Assembly (NCBI GenBank): GCA_035771175.1
Contig: CM069593.1
Location: 41,353,741-41,417,740 of the forward strand
DNA from: Paratinospora sagittata
Taxonomy: Eukaryota > Streptophyta > Magnoliopsida > Ranunculales > Menispermaceae
Length of the DNA: 64,000 bases
Direction of reading: 5' to 3'
Of this stretch, positions 1 to 10,506 are shown in pieces; within the stretch, counting starts at the first letter, position 1; every line of letters begins with the position of its first letter. The notes under the pieces were generated by a model. That model was not told the origin of the DNA. It made no database searches and saw nothing but the letters and a program-made list of their open reading frames with translations. A program made the position numbers and the translations under genes.

Positions 1-956
1 TATGCTTCTAGTGCAAATCTATGTTGACGACATTATTTTTGGTGCATTAAACAAGACCTTGTGTGATGAGTTCTCCTCTATCATGACAAGTGAGTTTGAA
101 ATGAGTATGATGCGAGAATTAAACTTCTTCCTTGGTTTAAAAATTAAGCAAATAAAAAATGGAACTTTCTTAAACTAATTGAAGTATGCAAGGGATATGA
201 TTAAAAAGTTCAAATTCGAGAATTTGAAAACTATTAATACTCCTTGCAATTCAAGAAGGCAAACCAGTTGACACTAAGCTATATCGAGAAATGATAAGAA
301 GTTTGGTGTATCTAACGGCAAGCAAACCTGATATTATGTTTGGAGTTTGTCTATGTGCTAGATTCTAGTCTGATCCTAAAGAGTCTCATCTAAAGTGTGT
401 TAAACGAATATTTCGATACATTAGTGGCACACTAGATATGGGTATTTGGTACGCTAAAGGAACTTCTTTCGATCTCAAGAGCTTTGTTGATTTTGACTAT
501 GCCAGAAGTTTAACAGATCGAAAAAATACCTTAGGATTTTGTCACTTCATGGGCAATTCACTCATTTCTTGGTTTAGCAAGAACCAAAATTCAGTGGCAT
601 TATCCACAACGGAGGCTAAATATGTTGCAGCCGGAAGTTGTTGTGCTCAAGTGATATATCTTAAATAACAACTTTCAGATTATCAAATTAATATTCCATG
701 TGTGGATATTTATTGTGATAATACGAGTATTATAAATATTTCCAAAAATCTTGTAATGCACTCTCGAACGAAACACATTGAAATTAGAAATCACTTTCTT
801 CGAAATCATGCGCAACGTGGAGATGTGAAATTGATCCACATTAGAACTAAAGATCAGTTAGCTGATATCCTGACTAAGCCTTTGGCTAAAGATCAATTTT
901 CACATATAAAGAGAGAATTGGGCATGTTTGACTTTTCAAACTTGCAAAGTGCTTAA
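1..956 (+). pseudogene. Ty1/copia (SIRE-like) pol fragment: end of reverse transcriptase and RNase H
   Basis: This is the 3' part of a copia polyprotein that enters from outside the window. The first codons give the RT active-site box YVDDIIFGA, followed by the connection region. An in-frame stop falls after about 58 codons and the frame shifts near 250, so RT is dead. RNase H follows at 438-668 (motifs DYARSLTDRKNT, SWFSKNQNSVALSTTEAKY) and, after one stop, continues at 702-956 with the copia signature SRTKHIEIRNHF and the terminal ADILTKPL. The same wording occurs in the minus-strand element at 29013-30998, which places both in the SIRE/Maximus-type branch. The polypurine tract and LTR downstream on the same strand confirm orientation. 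Confidence 0.93.
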
Positions 957-1648
957 TTGATTATACATTTCTCCACCATCTCCGGGACGTGATTTAGTTA
1001 TCTACTCCGGCTCCACTTCGGCTACCTCACCTACTGCCACCACTATGATACCTAATGCAAATGTTGGTACCATCCCTACGGCGAACGATGCCCCGACCTC
1101 ACCAGATATATTTGTCGAGCTAGGATCTCTTGATCCTCGATCGTCACCTTCGTCATAGGCACACCCTCTTTTTGATGTTTCAAAAGGGGGAGAGATTAGT
1201 ATGATTGGTCTGATTGACTAGATCATTCTATGCACATACTCAGGGGGGGAGTTTATACACTCAAGGGGAGTGTTTGGAGTTGGACATATATTTTGGAGAT
1301 GTTATGAGTTTTTTTTGCTTACACATATGTATTTTTTGTGTACTTAATTTATTTGCTTTGTATTTTTATGTTCTATGATGATCACATGTATATGTTTGAT
1401 TTGTCTATAGTAATATATGTGTACATTTTGTGCTTATTGATCACATATTTGAGTATGTTGTTATTGGTATCTGATTGATTATTCCACATGGTAGTGAATG
1501 TTAAATCGTTTATTAAGTGGTATGTTCTTAAAAGTGGCATGATAAAATCATTCTCCTCACTCATTCATTCATTCATTTGAGAAATCATGTTTTGTGTTTC
1601 AATCAGGCCAATAGTGAATTTATTTGAAATCATAAAAAATGGGGAGAT
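957..1648 (+). other. Non-coding 3' internal region of the copia element with polypurine tract
   Basis: No open frame of note follows the pol stop. G-rich runs (AAAAGGGGGAGAG near 1183, CAGGGGGGGAG near 1242, AAGGGGAG near 1264) are typical of the stretch between pol and the 3' LTR in SIRE-type elements. The last one, AAAAAATGGGGAGATT at about 1635-1650, touches the LTR start and is the likely polypurine tract that primes plus-strand DNA synthesis. The proline- and threonine-rich translation near 1000-1100 is interrupted by stops. Confidence 0.7.
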
Positions 1649-2265
1649 TTTTTATGTAACTACTGTCACCCGGTTTTGTTTCGATAATTGCAAACAACAT
1701 ACCTCTGTTATCTAATCTCTTTGATGTAGTTGTTTCAGTGCTAAGTAGATATATCTAATGGATTCAACTGCAATGTCAAAGCACGTGGAAGGAACTTTAC
1801 TTCACGAAGATTCGAGAGCTTCATGGTTGTATTACTTTACTAGAATCTTAGTGTCGTAGAGTAATTGTTACTTGTTCCAACCACACTGCATCTTTTTAAA
1901 AATCATTCATATAGTTTAATACACTCATGCATATACATTATTATATGATTAATCATGCATGCACTTATTTTTGTTTGATAATTATACTATCACTTAGTCA
2001 TACATATAATGATCAGTGTTTAACATGCATCTATTTTGTCAACTTTGCGTGGTTTTATTGTCTCACTTGTTTTGTACCTATTGCTTTTATCATTGGTTTA
2101 ATTGATTAAATTACTCATGTTTTAACTGTGTTAATTGTACCTTAATAGTGTCAAAAAAAATTAAAAATATTTTTAAAATATCAATCTATATTTTTGACAA
2201 TGTCCTAAACCTAAAATGATAAAAAATCAAGTCACTTTCACTTGTCAGTGAAGGATAGTGCTCCA

Positions 2266-2592
2266 ATAGTAAGGAACGCCCTCCTGAGCTTTTTACCCAA
2301 TACTCGATGATTTTTTTATTAGGGTTAAGGAACGCGCTTCTGTGGCATTTCCCGAGACTCAGATTTTTTCTAATCAGGGAAAAGGAACGTGCTCCTTAAT
2401 GGAGGAACGCACTCCTGTTTCCAAGGGCAAAATGGGAACAAATTTAAGAGTCAGTAATTCTTGTTGAAGGAACCCGTTCCTATGCCCAACAGACATATTG
2501 AGGAACGCACTCCTTAATTTGAGGGAAATCTGAAAGTTTTAAGATTTCAAACTAGAAACGCACTCTTGTGTTAAGGAACGCGTTCATATGCC
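2266..2592 (+). repeat. Eight-fold GGAACGC(G)CTCC repeat in U3 of LTR family 1
   Basis: Eight variants of AAGGAACGCGCTCCTG occur at about 2271, 2328, 2380, 2402, 2465, 2500, 2553 and 2572, spaced 20-65 bases apart. The core is close to palindromic (GGAACGC against the reverse complement of GCGCTCC). The array stops about 20 bases before the TATA box. The solo LTR of the same family also has eight copies in the same place (34255-34590). The position suggests an enhancer or binding-site array for LTR transcription; that is inference. Confidence 0.8.
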
Positions 2593-2609
2593 TCGGTGTG
2601 GTGTTTATT

Positions 2610-2617
2610 TATAAATA
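2610..2617 (+). promoter_or_regulatory. TATA box of LTR family 1
   Basis: TATAAATA followed by CCACAC and a CTCATTTGA/GAGCAAC segment. The same block recurs at 34599 in the solo LTR and lies directly after the GGAACGC repeat array, as expected for the U3/R border. Confidence 0.75.
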
Positions 2618-3514
2618 CCACACTTGCTCATTTGAAGAGCAACTTTTGCAAAATTAAGAGAACTTGTGTGATTTTCTCTACATCATTTATACTCGTCCTA
2701 AACAAGTTCTTGAGCCATTTAATCCTTCATTCAAAGCAAAAGTTTACTACATTTGAGTTTTTGATTCAATCTTTTGAAGAGTTCTCCAAACCATTCCAAA
2801 ATCTTTGAAAAACTATAAATGAGTTTTAGAGTGTTGATCAAGGTGTTCTTAAGTGTTTTTCATCACATACTTATTAATCTTGATCATCGTTGCAAGAGAA
2901 ATCTCTCAACCACATACACCTTGGAGAATCGACGAACTTCACCTTACCTAAGTTGGGTAACTTTTCTTTTTCGATTCTAGTGTTTGTGTATTGAGTAGAA
3001 ACGGTTTTTATTGATTGTTTTAATATATTATCAAAACCGTTTTTCTCTAGTGTGTGAAACCATACTTGTGCTTTCATCTTATATTATCTTGATAGTGGTT
3101 TCGTGTGGTTTGATAAACATCAATTCTTGTGCTTAATACATATATTGTTTGAATCGATTGTTTTGGCCATAACTTGTGCATATTGATTCACATGCTTGAA
3201 CATTGATAATTTTGAATCAATAACTTGCATATTGATTCTTGTGCTTCATAAATCATACTTAGAATCAATATTTGAGAATACATATATGCATACGATTCTT
3301 GAACTTGCATAAAATATTTTGAGTCGGTTGCATGTATTTTTGAGAAACTATTTCAATATTGCACTTCATTTAGAATCATAGTAGTTGGAATAGTGATTGT
3401 TGACTCATTCAAGATTGTAAGCTTAAATTGTTGAGAGTGTTGTTATTCACTTCTCTATATTTTTGTAGTCTTGATGTAGTGTTGACTTGGTTAAGTCAAC
3501 CGGTACTATACCTC

Positions 3515-3700
3515 ATTTGTACAGCATGTAACCACGCTCGTAAGTTGGTTGCAAGTTGTGGCTTACTAGCTAAGCCCTAGTGTGGGCTAGATTGTGATTT
3601 TCTAACCGAGCCCTTGTTTAGGTTAGCGTTGTAGTGGCTTTCTAACCAGACCCTGGTGTTGGTTAGTGTAAACGGCTTCTAATTCGCCCATAAGTAATTA
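3515..3700 (+). repeat. U5-side array of small hairpins, LTR family 1
   Basis: Five consecutive imperfect inverted repeats of about 21-25 bases: AACCA...TGGTT, CTAAGCCC...GGGCTAG, CTAACC...GGTTAG, CTAACCA...TGGTTAG and CTAATT...AATTAG. Loops are of the type CGCTCGTAAGT or CGCCCATAAGT. Stem sequences differ, yet both arms change together. The equivalent array in the solo LTR is at 35426-35568. Confidence 0.7.
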
Positions 3701-3738
3701 GCCAATAGTGGATTGGGAAATCTTGATCGGTGTGATTA

Positions 3739-3780
3739 GGTAGTGGACGTAGGTTCAAGGGGAATCGAACCACTCTAAAT
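3739..3780 (+). promoter_or_regulatory. Conserved U5 motif GGTAGTGG ... CGAACCACT
   Basis: GGTAGTGGACGTAGG and ATCGAACCACTCTAAAT form an inverted pair (AGTGG/CCACT). The same motif is found in all SIRE-like LTRs here that retain this region (27342-27380 minus, 35603-35645, 40572-40606), so it is a shared, selected LTR element, possibly near the RNA 3' end. Confidence 0.65.
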
Positions 3781-3929
3781 AATTTGTGTTCATTTATTTT
3801 CCTACAATTGTTATTTGGATTGTTATCGTCTGTGCATATTACTTGTTTAATTAAAATATTAGAAAAGTAACGCGAAAATCCGCCAAGTCCAATTCACCTC
3901 CCCTCTTGGACTATAATACTAGGCCAACA

Positions 3930-5699
3930 GTTACATGTTAATTTTAGTATACAGAGAAGAAATGACCAAGACCTCTTTTTTGTTGGTAATCCAACTGGTG
4001 TTTCTCGGGCCAGCTTATGGGCATCATAAATTATTCCACCGTGAATGAGCACCACTACGCAAATATGATGACATCGCAGCCCATCCCCATGTAATGACAA
4101 CACAAGGGCTTTGCTACCCCATCCATATGATAAAGACAAAAGTCTAACCCTGAGGCTTCAACCAAAGACCTGATAAGAAGAAATTCCTTTAATACAATAT
4201 AGTACTAATAGCTCATTGGTGAAAGCAATTAATGACATGATGCAAATCTTTGATGATTTTCGTAAGTGATCTTTCTCTCTTTCCTTTTGGTTTCTTTTAT
4301 GTTAAATTATTATATTACAAGTACATCCTTTCAATTTTTTCAATGATTAAATAAACTTTGATTATAAAAATAAAATAATTTTTTATTGGGTAATACTTAT
4401 GACTAAAATATAGTTATATATTTAAAGTTTGTTTTAATTGAATTTATTTCTTTCTCTTAAAGATGGCATATTCTTGATGATTTTGATTGGTTTTTCAAGT
4501 TCTTCATCCTTCTCTTTCTTCTTTTCATATCTCTTTTATATTTTTTGCTAGATTGTTAATAAATACTCTTTACAACATAAAAAACCAATTTTTTTGGTCA
4601 TATAAAAAAAATATTGTGAAAGACTAAAACAATTAGTAAAAAATTCTCATGATTAAAATATATTTACACTTTTTAGTTTTTTAAATTATTTTATTTATAC
4701 TTCTTAATTTATATCAAAAACATATTTATGTGAAGTGTTTGCACATCACACAAGGTTGGACACTTGTTGCATTATAAATTATATATAAGTAGATTATTAT
4801 TGTTATTATTGTTATTAACTAAAAACATATTTATCATTTATATTAACTAAAAATTAATTTTTTGATATAGTTAAAAATTTTAAATTATGTGTAGAATTAT
4901 TATATTATTATCTTTTTATAGCAGATATATAGTGTTGGTTATAAGTAGAAGATTAAAAATAAATAGAAATAGGTGAAATTTGAGCTTCTCTATGAAATTG
5001 AAAAAATACTTTGTTGAGTTGAATTGAGAAAAGGGTTGAAAAGGATAAAATTAAGAAATTGTATCCAAAGTCAATTAAAAAAATAGGATATATGGAGAAC
5101 TGCAGAGATTTGTTGAACTATTTAAATTTCTAGAAATTGTATAAAGTAAATTAAAACAATATGATATACATGGAGAAATGCAGAGATTTGTTGAACTATT
5201 TAAATTACTTTCTTAATTTTAAAAATAAAATATAACAATAAAGTTTAAAATGCATAATTTAAATTTTTTTCCAAATTAAAAAAAAAACAATAACTGTTCA
5301 AATATTGATATTACATATAGTGTCTATTATTATCATTATTATTATTATTTTAATAGTAGTAATAATGTATAGTAGTATATATGTACTATTTTTAATATGC
5401 AAATAGTTGGAGTACATTACGTAGTACTTCTCATAAGAAAACCTTTTTTTTCAAGTCAACTATCAACTAAGCCTCTTCCTACATGAATTTTGTTTCTCCA
5501 CTCTGTTCTATTGAAGGCAAAGTTGGCATTTAAATTATAAAAAATTAAATCTTTTTAATTATCTCTATCTATGTCATTTTTAGTACCTACCTCTATCTCT
5601 ATTGTACCGTTAGTATTTTTTTTCACCAGGCTCTTTCTGCAGAAAATTATAGTGAGAAAATAGGTGCATAGAAAATCTTTTTCTCCACTCTTTTGTCAA
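3930..5699. other. AT-rich intergenic DNA
   Basis: No convincing coding sequence, RNA gene or bounded repeat was found. An 81-codon minus-strand frame at 3894-4139 begins inside unique DNA and runs into the LTR end; it matches no family I recognise. The stretch contains long A/T runs, and a short duplicated phrase (GGAGAA(A/C)TGCAGAGATTTG at about 5094 and 5170) suggests a small local duplication of about 75 bases. Confidence 0.6.
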
Positions 5700-5880
5700 T
5701 TAAACAATGAAAAATAAGATTACGAGTTCGAGCCCCCATTCACTAGTGCTCCGTCCAAGATATAAGTTTGAACGAAGATTTTTTCCAAAATTTAAGGAAG
5801 GCTGCTTTTCAGGCTAAGGGCTTATAACTCCTTGGGATTTGTCAGATGCACGTAAGCTAGCCTAGATACCCAAATTTTAT
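5700..5880 (+). mobile_element. SINE-like remnant
   Basis: AGTTCGAGCCC (near 5725) fits the B box of a tRNA-type internal promoter (GTTCGANNC). It is followed after about 95 bases by GGGATTTGTCAGATGCACG and a TAGCCTAGATACCC segment, which resembles the shared 3' body of many plant SINEs. No clear A box, terminal T- or A-tract or target duplication could be fixed, so this is a degraded or partial copy at best. Confidence 0.4.
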
Positions 5881-6326
5881 GTTAAGAAAAAAGAAAATAT
5901 ATATTTTCGGAAGTAAATCACTAATATTATCAATAAAATCCTCATTTTCTCATATACCAAGGGCACACTTAGCTATTGTTAACTTTTCAAACTTACTTTT
6001 ATTTATACTTCTCAGTATTTTGTCTTATTGCTCTATCTCAAGTAAAAAAATCACAATTTTAAATATTAAATTTTAATTAACAACTGGTCAAAATCATGTG
6101 CATAATTGCACATATCATGACTAATTCTGGTTCCATAGACATACATATATACAGATGTCACATTCTCCTTGGATTAATGTTTTCCAACTTTCAAAGGTCA
6201 GCAAAGCTCACACGCTTTTCTTCCCTCCTTAGGTATCTTATCCAATTGACAATTCCCAACACAAAGACTTTTCAAAAAAAGAAAAAGCCCCACATCAAGA
6301 TATTTTCCTCCTACACTACACATAAA
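5881..6326 (+). promoter_or_regulatory. Upstream region of the small chloroplast-type gene
   Basis: About 450 bases of AT-rich sequence before the gene. CCAATTGACAATTCCC near 6241 contains a CCAAT motif, and pyrimidine-rich stretches (CTTTTCTTCCCTCCTT near 6217, TTTTCCTCCTACACTACAC near 6302) resemble plant core-promoter Y patches and transcription start surroundings. No well-placed TATA box is obvious, as is common for nuclear genes for plastid proteins. Confidence 0.35.
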
Positions 6327-6359
6327 ATGCCTCTCCCATCTTCACCAAACAGTTCTTGA
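6327..6359 (+). other. Upstream ORF of 10 codons before the host gene
   Basis: An ATG in good context (AAAATGCC) opens MPLPSSPNSS and stops at TGA, 34 bases before the main start at 6394. If transcription starts upstream of 6327, this short frame would be met first by scanning ribosomes and could lower translation of the main ORF. Whether it is in the mRNA cannot be told from the sequence. Confidence 0.4.
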
Positions 6360-6393
6360 ATTTCATCAAACAGGTTGCAGAATTTTATAATAT

Positions 6394-6786
6394 ATGGCTA
6401 CCCTCTCATTCCAAAGTTCTTTCTACACCAATTACAACTTCAATTCCCATATTCGTCGACGACCCGCTTCAAGATTATCCAACATTACTACTTCTTTCTC
6501 TTGTCAAAGCCGTGATGAAAGCATCAGTTTTTCATCAGATCCGAGTGATAATAATAATAAGGAAAAGAAAGAGATTAAGGAAAAGGAAGGAAAGCAGTTG
6601 CTGATGTTCTCTAAACTTCTGGTTGAGGCAGGGAAGATGGGGAAGGAATTGAAGAGCAATTTAAGTCCAAGGCAGAAGGGGGATTGGAAGGACGTGATGC
6701 TAATGAGTTTGTCTTTCGCTATTTACGTTTATATATCTCAGAAGATCGTTTGTGCTTACTGCGCTTGGATGTCTATGCTCAATTAG
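6394..6786 (+). CDS. Small plastid-targeted membrane protein, conserved type, function unknown
   Basis: A single-exon frame of 130 residues with start context ATATATGGCT, which favours this ATG. Residues 1-40 are rich in Ser, Asn and Arg and almost free of acidic residues (MATLSFQSSF..., RRRPASR), as in chloroplast transit peptides. Residues 46-67 are a highly charged Lys/Glu linker. Residues 68-96 may form an amphipathic helix. Residues 100-127 form one hydrophobic segment (VMLMSLSFAIYVYISQ) ending in a CxxC pair, CAYC at 120-123. The pattern KGDWKD followed by a membrane helix and CxxC looks like a conserved plant protein family, but I cannot name it. No intron is needed. It is the only intact non-transposon coding sequence seen in the window. 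Confidence 0.75.
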   Translation: MATLSFQSSFYTNYNFNSHIRRRPASRLSNITTSFSCQSRDESISFSSDPSDNNNKEKKEIKEKEGKQLLMFSKLLVEAGKMGKELKSNLSPRQKGDWKDVMLMSLSFAIYVYISQKIVCAYCAWMSMLN

Positions 6787-7194
6787 CCCTGGTGATGAAC
6801 CAATTTTACTTTAATTATATGCAAATATTGCAGCAGCCAGCAATTTGATTTAGTTCGCACAGTTAATCCTTTTGATATCTTCACCATTTGGTTTTCCTCT
6901 TTTCGTTAAATAATCGTTGTAGTTTTGAATTTTGTACATATTTCTATATATGTGAAATGGAATAAATTAACATCTGTCGTTGAGGATGTATATACTCCTA
7001 TCTTACAGAACTGTTCATATATAAAGGGATCTTGCGAAGGTCCAAGTCTTGCTATATATTTGAGCTATTGTGAAGTTTGGGAAAGATTTCCATTTATGCT
7101 ATTCTTTGGTTAACCAGTTAGGATTACAGCAGCTGGCTTATGGGCAATCAATTTGCTTGCCTTGGACGCTATTCAAAGAGATTGTTTTCTCATG
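6787..7194 (+). other. 3' flank of the host gene
   Basis: AT-rich sequence, probably 3' UTR and beyond. A possible plant polyadenylation context (TTGATTTAGTT and TTTGATATCT) lies within 100 bases of the stop. A 62-codon frame at 6925-7113 lacks recognisable features. Confidence 0.4.
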
Positions 7195-7345
7195 ATCCAT
7201 AAGGACATAAAAGACACGCATTCGAGTCTCATCTCTAGGTGGGGTGGCCAGCAAAAAATTTCTTGTGCTGTGAACTATGTCATTGGGGGCTTGCACCTGA
7301 GATTAGTCAGTACGCCCGAGTACGCCCGAGTACCCAAGTTGCCTA
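7195..7345 (+). mobile_element. Second SINE-like remnant
   Basis: GCATTCGAGTCTC (near 7219) is a B-box-like motif, followed by GGTGGGGTGGCC and, about 85 bases on, GGGGGCTTGCACCTGAG and ATTAGTCAGTACGCCCGAG. This spacing and wording resemble the 3' body of plant tRNA-derived SINEs and parallel the candidate at 5700-5880. The 10-base phrase TACGCCCGAG is directly repeated at 7312-7331. The overlapping 91-codon frame (7153-7428) is therefore not trusted as a gene. Confidence 0.35.
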
Positions 7346-7647
7346 AAGGTGCATGCGAGGTGCAGCTCATGAACAAGAAATTATGTTCGATTGAGGCTAG
7401 TCAATGTAAAGATAATGATTTGGAGTAGGAATATTTTCCTGCGAAAACAAAGTTTAGTTTACACACGGAATCCCCTGCTGACTGCTAAAAGATAAGTGGA
7501 AGGAATATGACAAGTCAACATTTGGTTAATCCAAATATAGATATTTATAGAAAACTAATCTTTGTAACGTTCATGCTTTTTTTTTTAAAGAAAATGAGTG
7601 TTCTAAGAGAAAGTAGCGATGATGAAATACAAAGAGGTTAAAACACA

Positions 7648-7756
7648 TGAAAGAATTTTATAAACCCAAGATCACCATGAATCTCAACATAAATAGAACT
7701 TTATCCACTTAGCACATGAGCCACATGTTAGGTGGTTACGTGTCACGTTACTTACA
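7648..7756 (-). repeat. 3' LTR of the minus-strand copia element, internally deleted
   Basis: The outer ends match the 390-bp 5' LTR: TGAAAGAATTT...CATAAATAGAA at one side and ACTTTATCCACTTAGCAC...CTTACA at the other. About 280 bases between them are missing, joined at a short shared sequence around GAACTTTATCC. Only 109 bases remain. Confidence 0.8.
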
Positions 7757-7772
7757 ATCTCTCACTTGGCTC
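7757..7772 (-). promoter_or_regulatory. Polypurine tract of the copia element
   Basis: Read on the minus strand the sequence is GCCAAGTGAGAGAT directly before the LTR start TGTAAG. This corresponds to the common plant copia tract AAGTGGGAGAT with one G to A change. Confidence 0.65.
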
Positions 7773-8094
7773 ACAAATATTTTTAATCATAAGGTAATAA
7801 TTTATTATGGCAATATTTCTTTATAATTACCAAATGATTATTCCAAATTCACTTAACTAGAGATTATAAATACTAGAATCATAGCGGTCATGTCTAATAA
7901 TTAAACATTTCCTTCTATGTATTACAGGTATTTAAAAGTCTATTTAAATGAGGAATTCCTTACGAATGAACTTCCTATAAGCTATTCAAGGTCCACTTTA
8001 AAAATCCCAATGGATTATGTTATAAAATATTGTATGTGCACATTAAAAATTTATTTATTCACCAACTAAAATAAATAACAACTGGTTACAAAGG

Positions 8095-8770
8095 TCAATA
8101 AAGAAGATATACGACCAATTTAATAAAGAAGCCCCATGTTTTCCACATGATTTTTGCATAAATTAGTTGGCAATAAAGAAGCCCCATGTTTTCCACATGA
8201 TTTTTGCATAAATTAGTCGGCAATCCTTTAGTCATGGGATCTGCTAACATGAGATGAGTTCTTTTGTGTTCAATTGATATTGCACCATCCTTGATATGAT
8301 CTCTAACAACCAAAAACTTTATGTCGATATGCTTGCTTCTACTTCCACTCTTATTATTTTTAGAGAAGAATACTGCAGCCGAATTATCTCAATAGATTTT
8401 CAAAGGCCTTTGTATTGAATCGACAATCTTAAGTTTTGAGATGAAATTTCTCAACCATAACGCCTGTGTTGTAGCTTCATAGCAACCAATGAATTCTATC
8501 TCTATAGTGGATGAAGCTATTATAGTTTGTTTACTCCATGACACAGTGCCACTAGCAAATAGGAAGATGCAACTTGAAGTAGATTTCCTAGTGTCTGTGC
8601 ATCTAGCAAAATTCGAGTCCGTATATCCAATCAGTTCCAAATTATTAGAATGAGTATATGTCAATTTGAAATTCTTTGTTCCTTGAAGACATTGCATAAC
8701 CTTTTTAGCTGCCTTCCAATGCTCCATGCCTGGGTTACTCTGATATCTTCTTAAGACCCCTATTGCATAA
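8095..8770 (-). pseudogene. RNase H domain of the minus-strand copia element
   Basis: Minus-strand frames at 8389-8727 and 8095-8313 together give the copia RNase H: HWKAAKKVMQCLQGT, GYTDSNFARCTDTRKSTS, TVSWSKQTIIASSTIE, then RDHIKDG and DPMTKGLP. A stop at 8389 separates the parts and the upstream connection to RT is shifted. The domain would remove the RNA strand during reverse transcription. Confidence 0.88.
8122..8221 (+). repeat. 50-bp tandem duplication at the RNase H end
   Basis: Two adjacent copies (8122-8171 and 8172-8221) differ at one position near the end (GTTGG/GTCGG). The duplication lies in the tail of the RNase H reading frame (minus strand) and adds a repeated segment after the domain. 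Confidence 0.9.
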
Positions 8771-8855
8771 GCAATATCTGTTCTTGGGCATATATCAAGC
8801 TGCCAACAGCTAAAGCATATGGTATGTTCTTCATTTGTTCCTTTTCCAAATTATT

Positions 8856-9620
8856 CTAAGGACATTGATCGAGACTGAACCTTTTTCCTTTAAGAATAGG
8901 GGCTACTGTAGGGGTACAGTTTTCCATTCTAAATCTTTGTAAAACCTTGTCAATGTAGGCCTTTCGAGACAACGCTAATGTCTTATTGGACCTCTCTCTG
9001 TGAATCTCAATGCCTATTACATAAGAGACTTCACCCATATCCTTCATTTCAAAGTTTTGACTTAGAAATATCTTCGTCTCATGTAACAATCCTAAATCAC
9101 TACTTGCAAGCAAAATATCATGTACATAAAGAACTAAGAAAATGTATTTTCTTCCACTGACCTTAAGATATATGCAGTTATCAACAATATTTTCCTCAAA
9201 ACCATATGAGAAAATCACATTGTGAAATTTTATATACCATTGTCTGGAAGCTTGTTTTAGTCCATATATAGACTTATTTAATTTGCAGACCAAATGATTT
9301 CTTTTATCATTGATGAAACCTTTAGGTTGTTTCATGTATACCTCTTATTCAAGTTCACCATTTAAAAACGATGTTTTCACGTCCATTTGATGTAGCTCTA
9401 AATCAAAATGAGCTACTAAAGCCATTATGATTCGAAAGGAATCCTTTTTGGATACAGGAGAAAATGTTTCATTGAAGTCAATGCCTTCTCTTTGTGTGAA
9501 ACCTTTGGCTATAAGTCTGACCTTATATCTTTCAATTTGTCCGGATGTTGTTCTTTTGGTCTTATAGACCCATTTACAGCCTATGGCTTTATGACTAGTG
9601 GGTACCTCAACAAGTTCCCA
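8856..9620 (-). pseudogene. Reverse transcriptase of the minus-strand copia element, active site mutated
   Basis: The best frame (8856-9335) reads KQPKGF...CKLNKSIYGLKQASRQWY, then LVLYVHDILLASSD. The family has YVDDILL at this place, so the first catalytic Asp is His and the enzyme cannot be active. Upstream, 9336-9620 holds the start of the domain in another frame with DVKTSFLNGELE followed by a stop. Downstream comes the connection region with KDMGEVSYVIGIEI. Confidence 0.9.
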
Positions 9621-10497
9621 AACCTTTTTTTTTAGCCATTGATTTCATTTCTTCCTCCCTGGCATTGTACCAAAACATGGAATTGTCTCCATTCATAGCC
9701 TGTGAAAATGAACTTGGATCGTTATCTTGTCCAACATCATAGTCAGACTCTTGAAGATATACAATAAAATCATTAGAAATTGTTGGTTTTCTAACTCTTG
9801 AGGATCTTTGAATCTCCACTGTTTCAACTGGAACTTGCAAATTTTGCAAGGTTTGACTAGTAGATTTTGTATTTTCTTGTGTAAGTTCATGACCATGAGT
9901 TTTTTGGTCCTCTATTGGTTGATCCTCTAAAGGATTCCCATTTAAAGGTATCAATGTTTTTGTATAAGAGGAGGAACCAATAGTATTGATGATCTCCTGA
10001 AACGTTAAGTTTCTAGGAAAATTACTCCCACTATTTTCAAGATCCTTTAGAAATTTGGCATTTCTAGCTTCAACAACCCTTGGATTATGCGATGGACAGT
10101 AAAATTTATATCCTTTAGAGTTTGTTGGATAACCAATAAAAAATTCACTTACTATTCTTGGGTCCAGTTTCTTTAGTTGAGGATTACAAATCCTAACTTC
10201 AACTAGACAACCCCAAATGTGGAAATGTCTTAAACTAGGTTTCCATCCATTCCATACCTCAAAAGGGGTTTTAGGAACAACCTTTGATGGAATTCTATTT
10301 AAATCATACACTGCAGTTTTTAAGGCTTCACTCCATAAAGATATAGGGAGACTTGAATTGCTTATCATGCTTCTCATCATGTCCATAAGTGTTCTATTTC
10401 TTCTTTCAACAACACAATTTTGTTGTGGTGTTCCAGGTATCGTATATTGTGTAATTATGCCTTCTTGTTGAAGAAATTTGGCAAATGGACCAGGCAT
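9607..10497 (-). pseudogene. Integrase core end and C-terminal region of the minus-strand copia element
   Basis: 296 codons starting at [13 protein letters not shown], with [16 protein letters not shown] holding the third catalytic residue (Glu) of the DDE triad, then [20 protein letters not shown] and the copia-specific extension [15 protein letters not shown]. The tail ([13 protein letters not shown]) is the linker towards RT. Two stops at about 10500-10509 separate it from the first half of integrase in the same frame. Confidence 0.88.
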
Positions 10498-10506
10498 TTA
10501 ACCCTT

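Larger units (their letters stand above)
1649..3929 (+). repeat. 3' LTR of the SIRE-like copia element (LTR family 1)
   Basis: This 2.28-kb LTR begins next to the polypurine tract and ends at CCAACA (3924-3929). The solo LTR at 33610-35796 aligns with it along its whole length by eye: the starting TGTAAC and TCACCCG, the GTTGTTTCAGTGCTAA block, the repeated GGAACGC motifs, the TATA region, and the ending with GGCCAACA. The expected inverted start TGTTG is mutated to TTTTT here. Order of parts: U3, an eight-fold short repeat, TATA box, leader, U5-side hairpin array, a conserved CGAACCACT motif, and the end. The matching 5' LTR lies outside the window. Confidence 0.9.
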
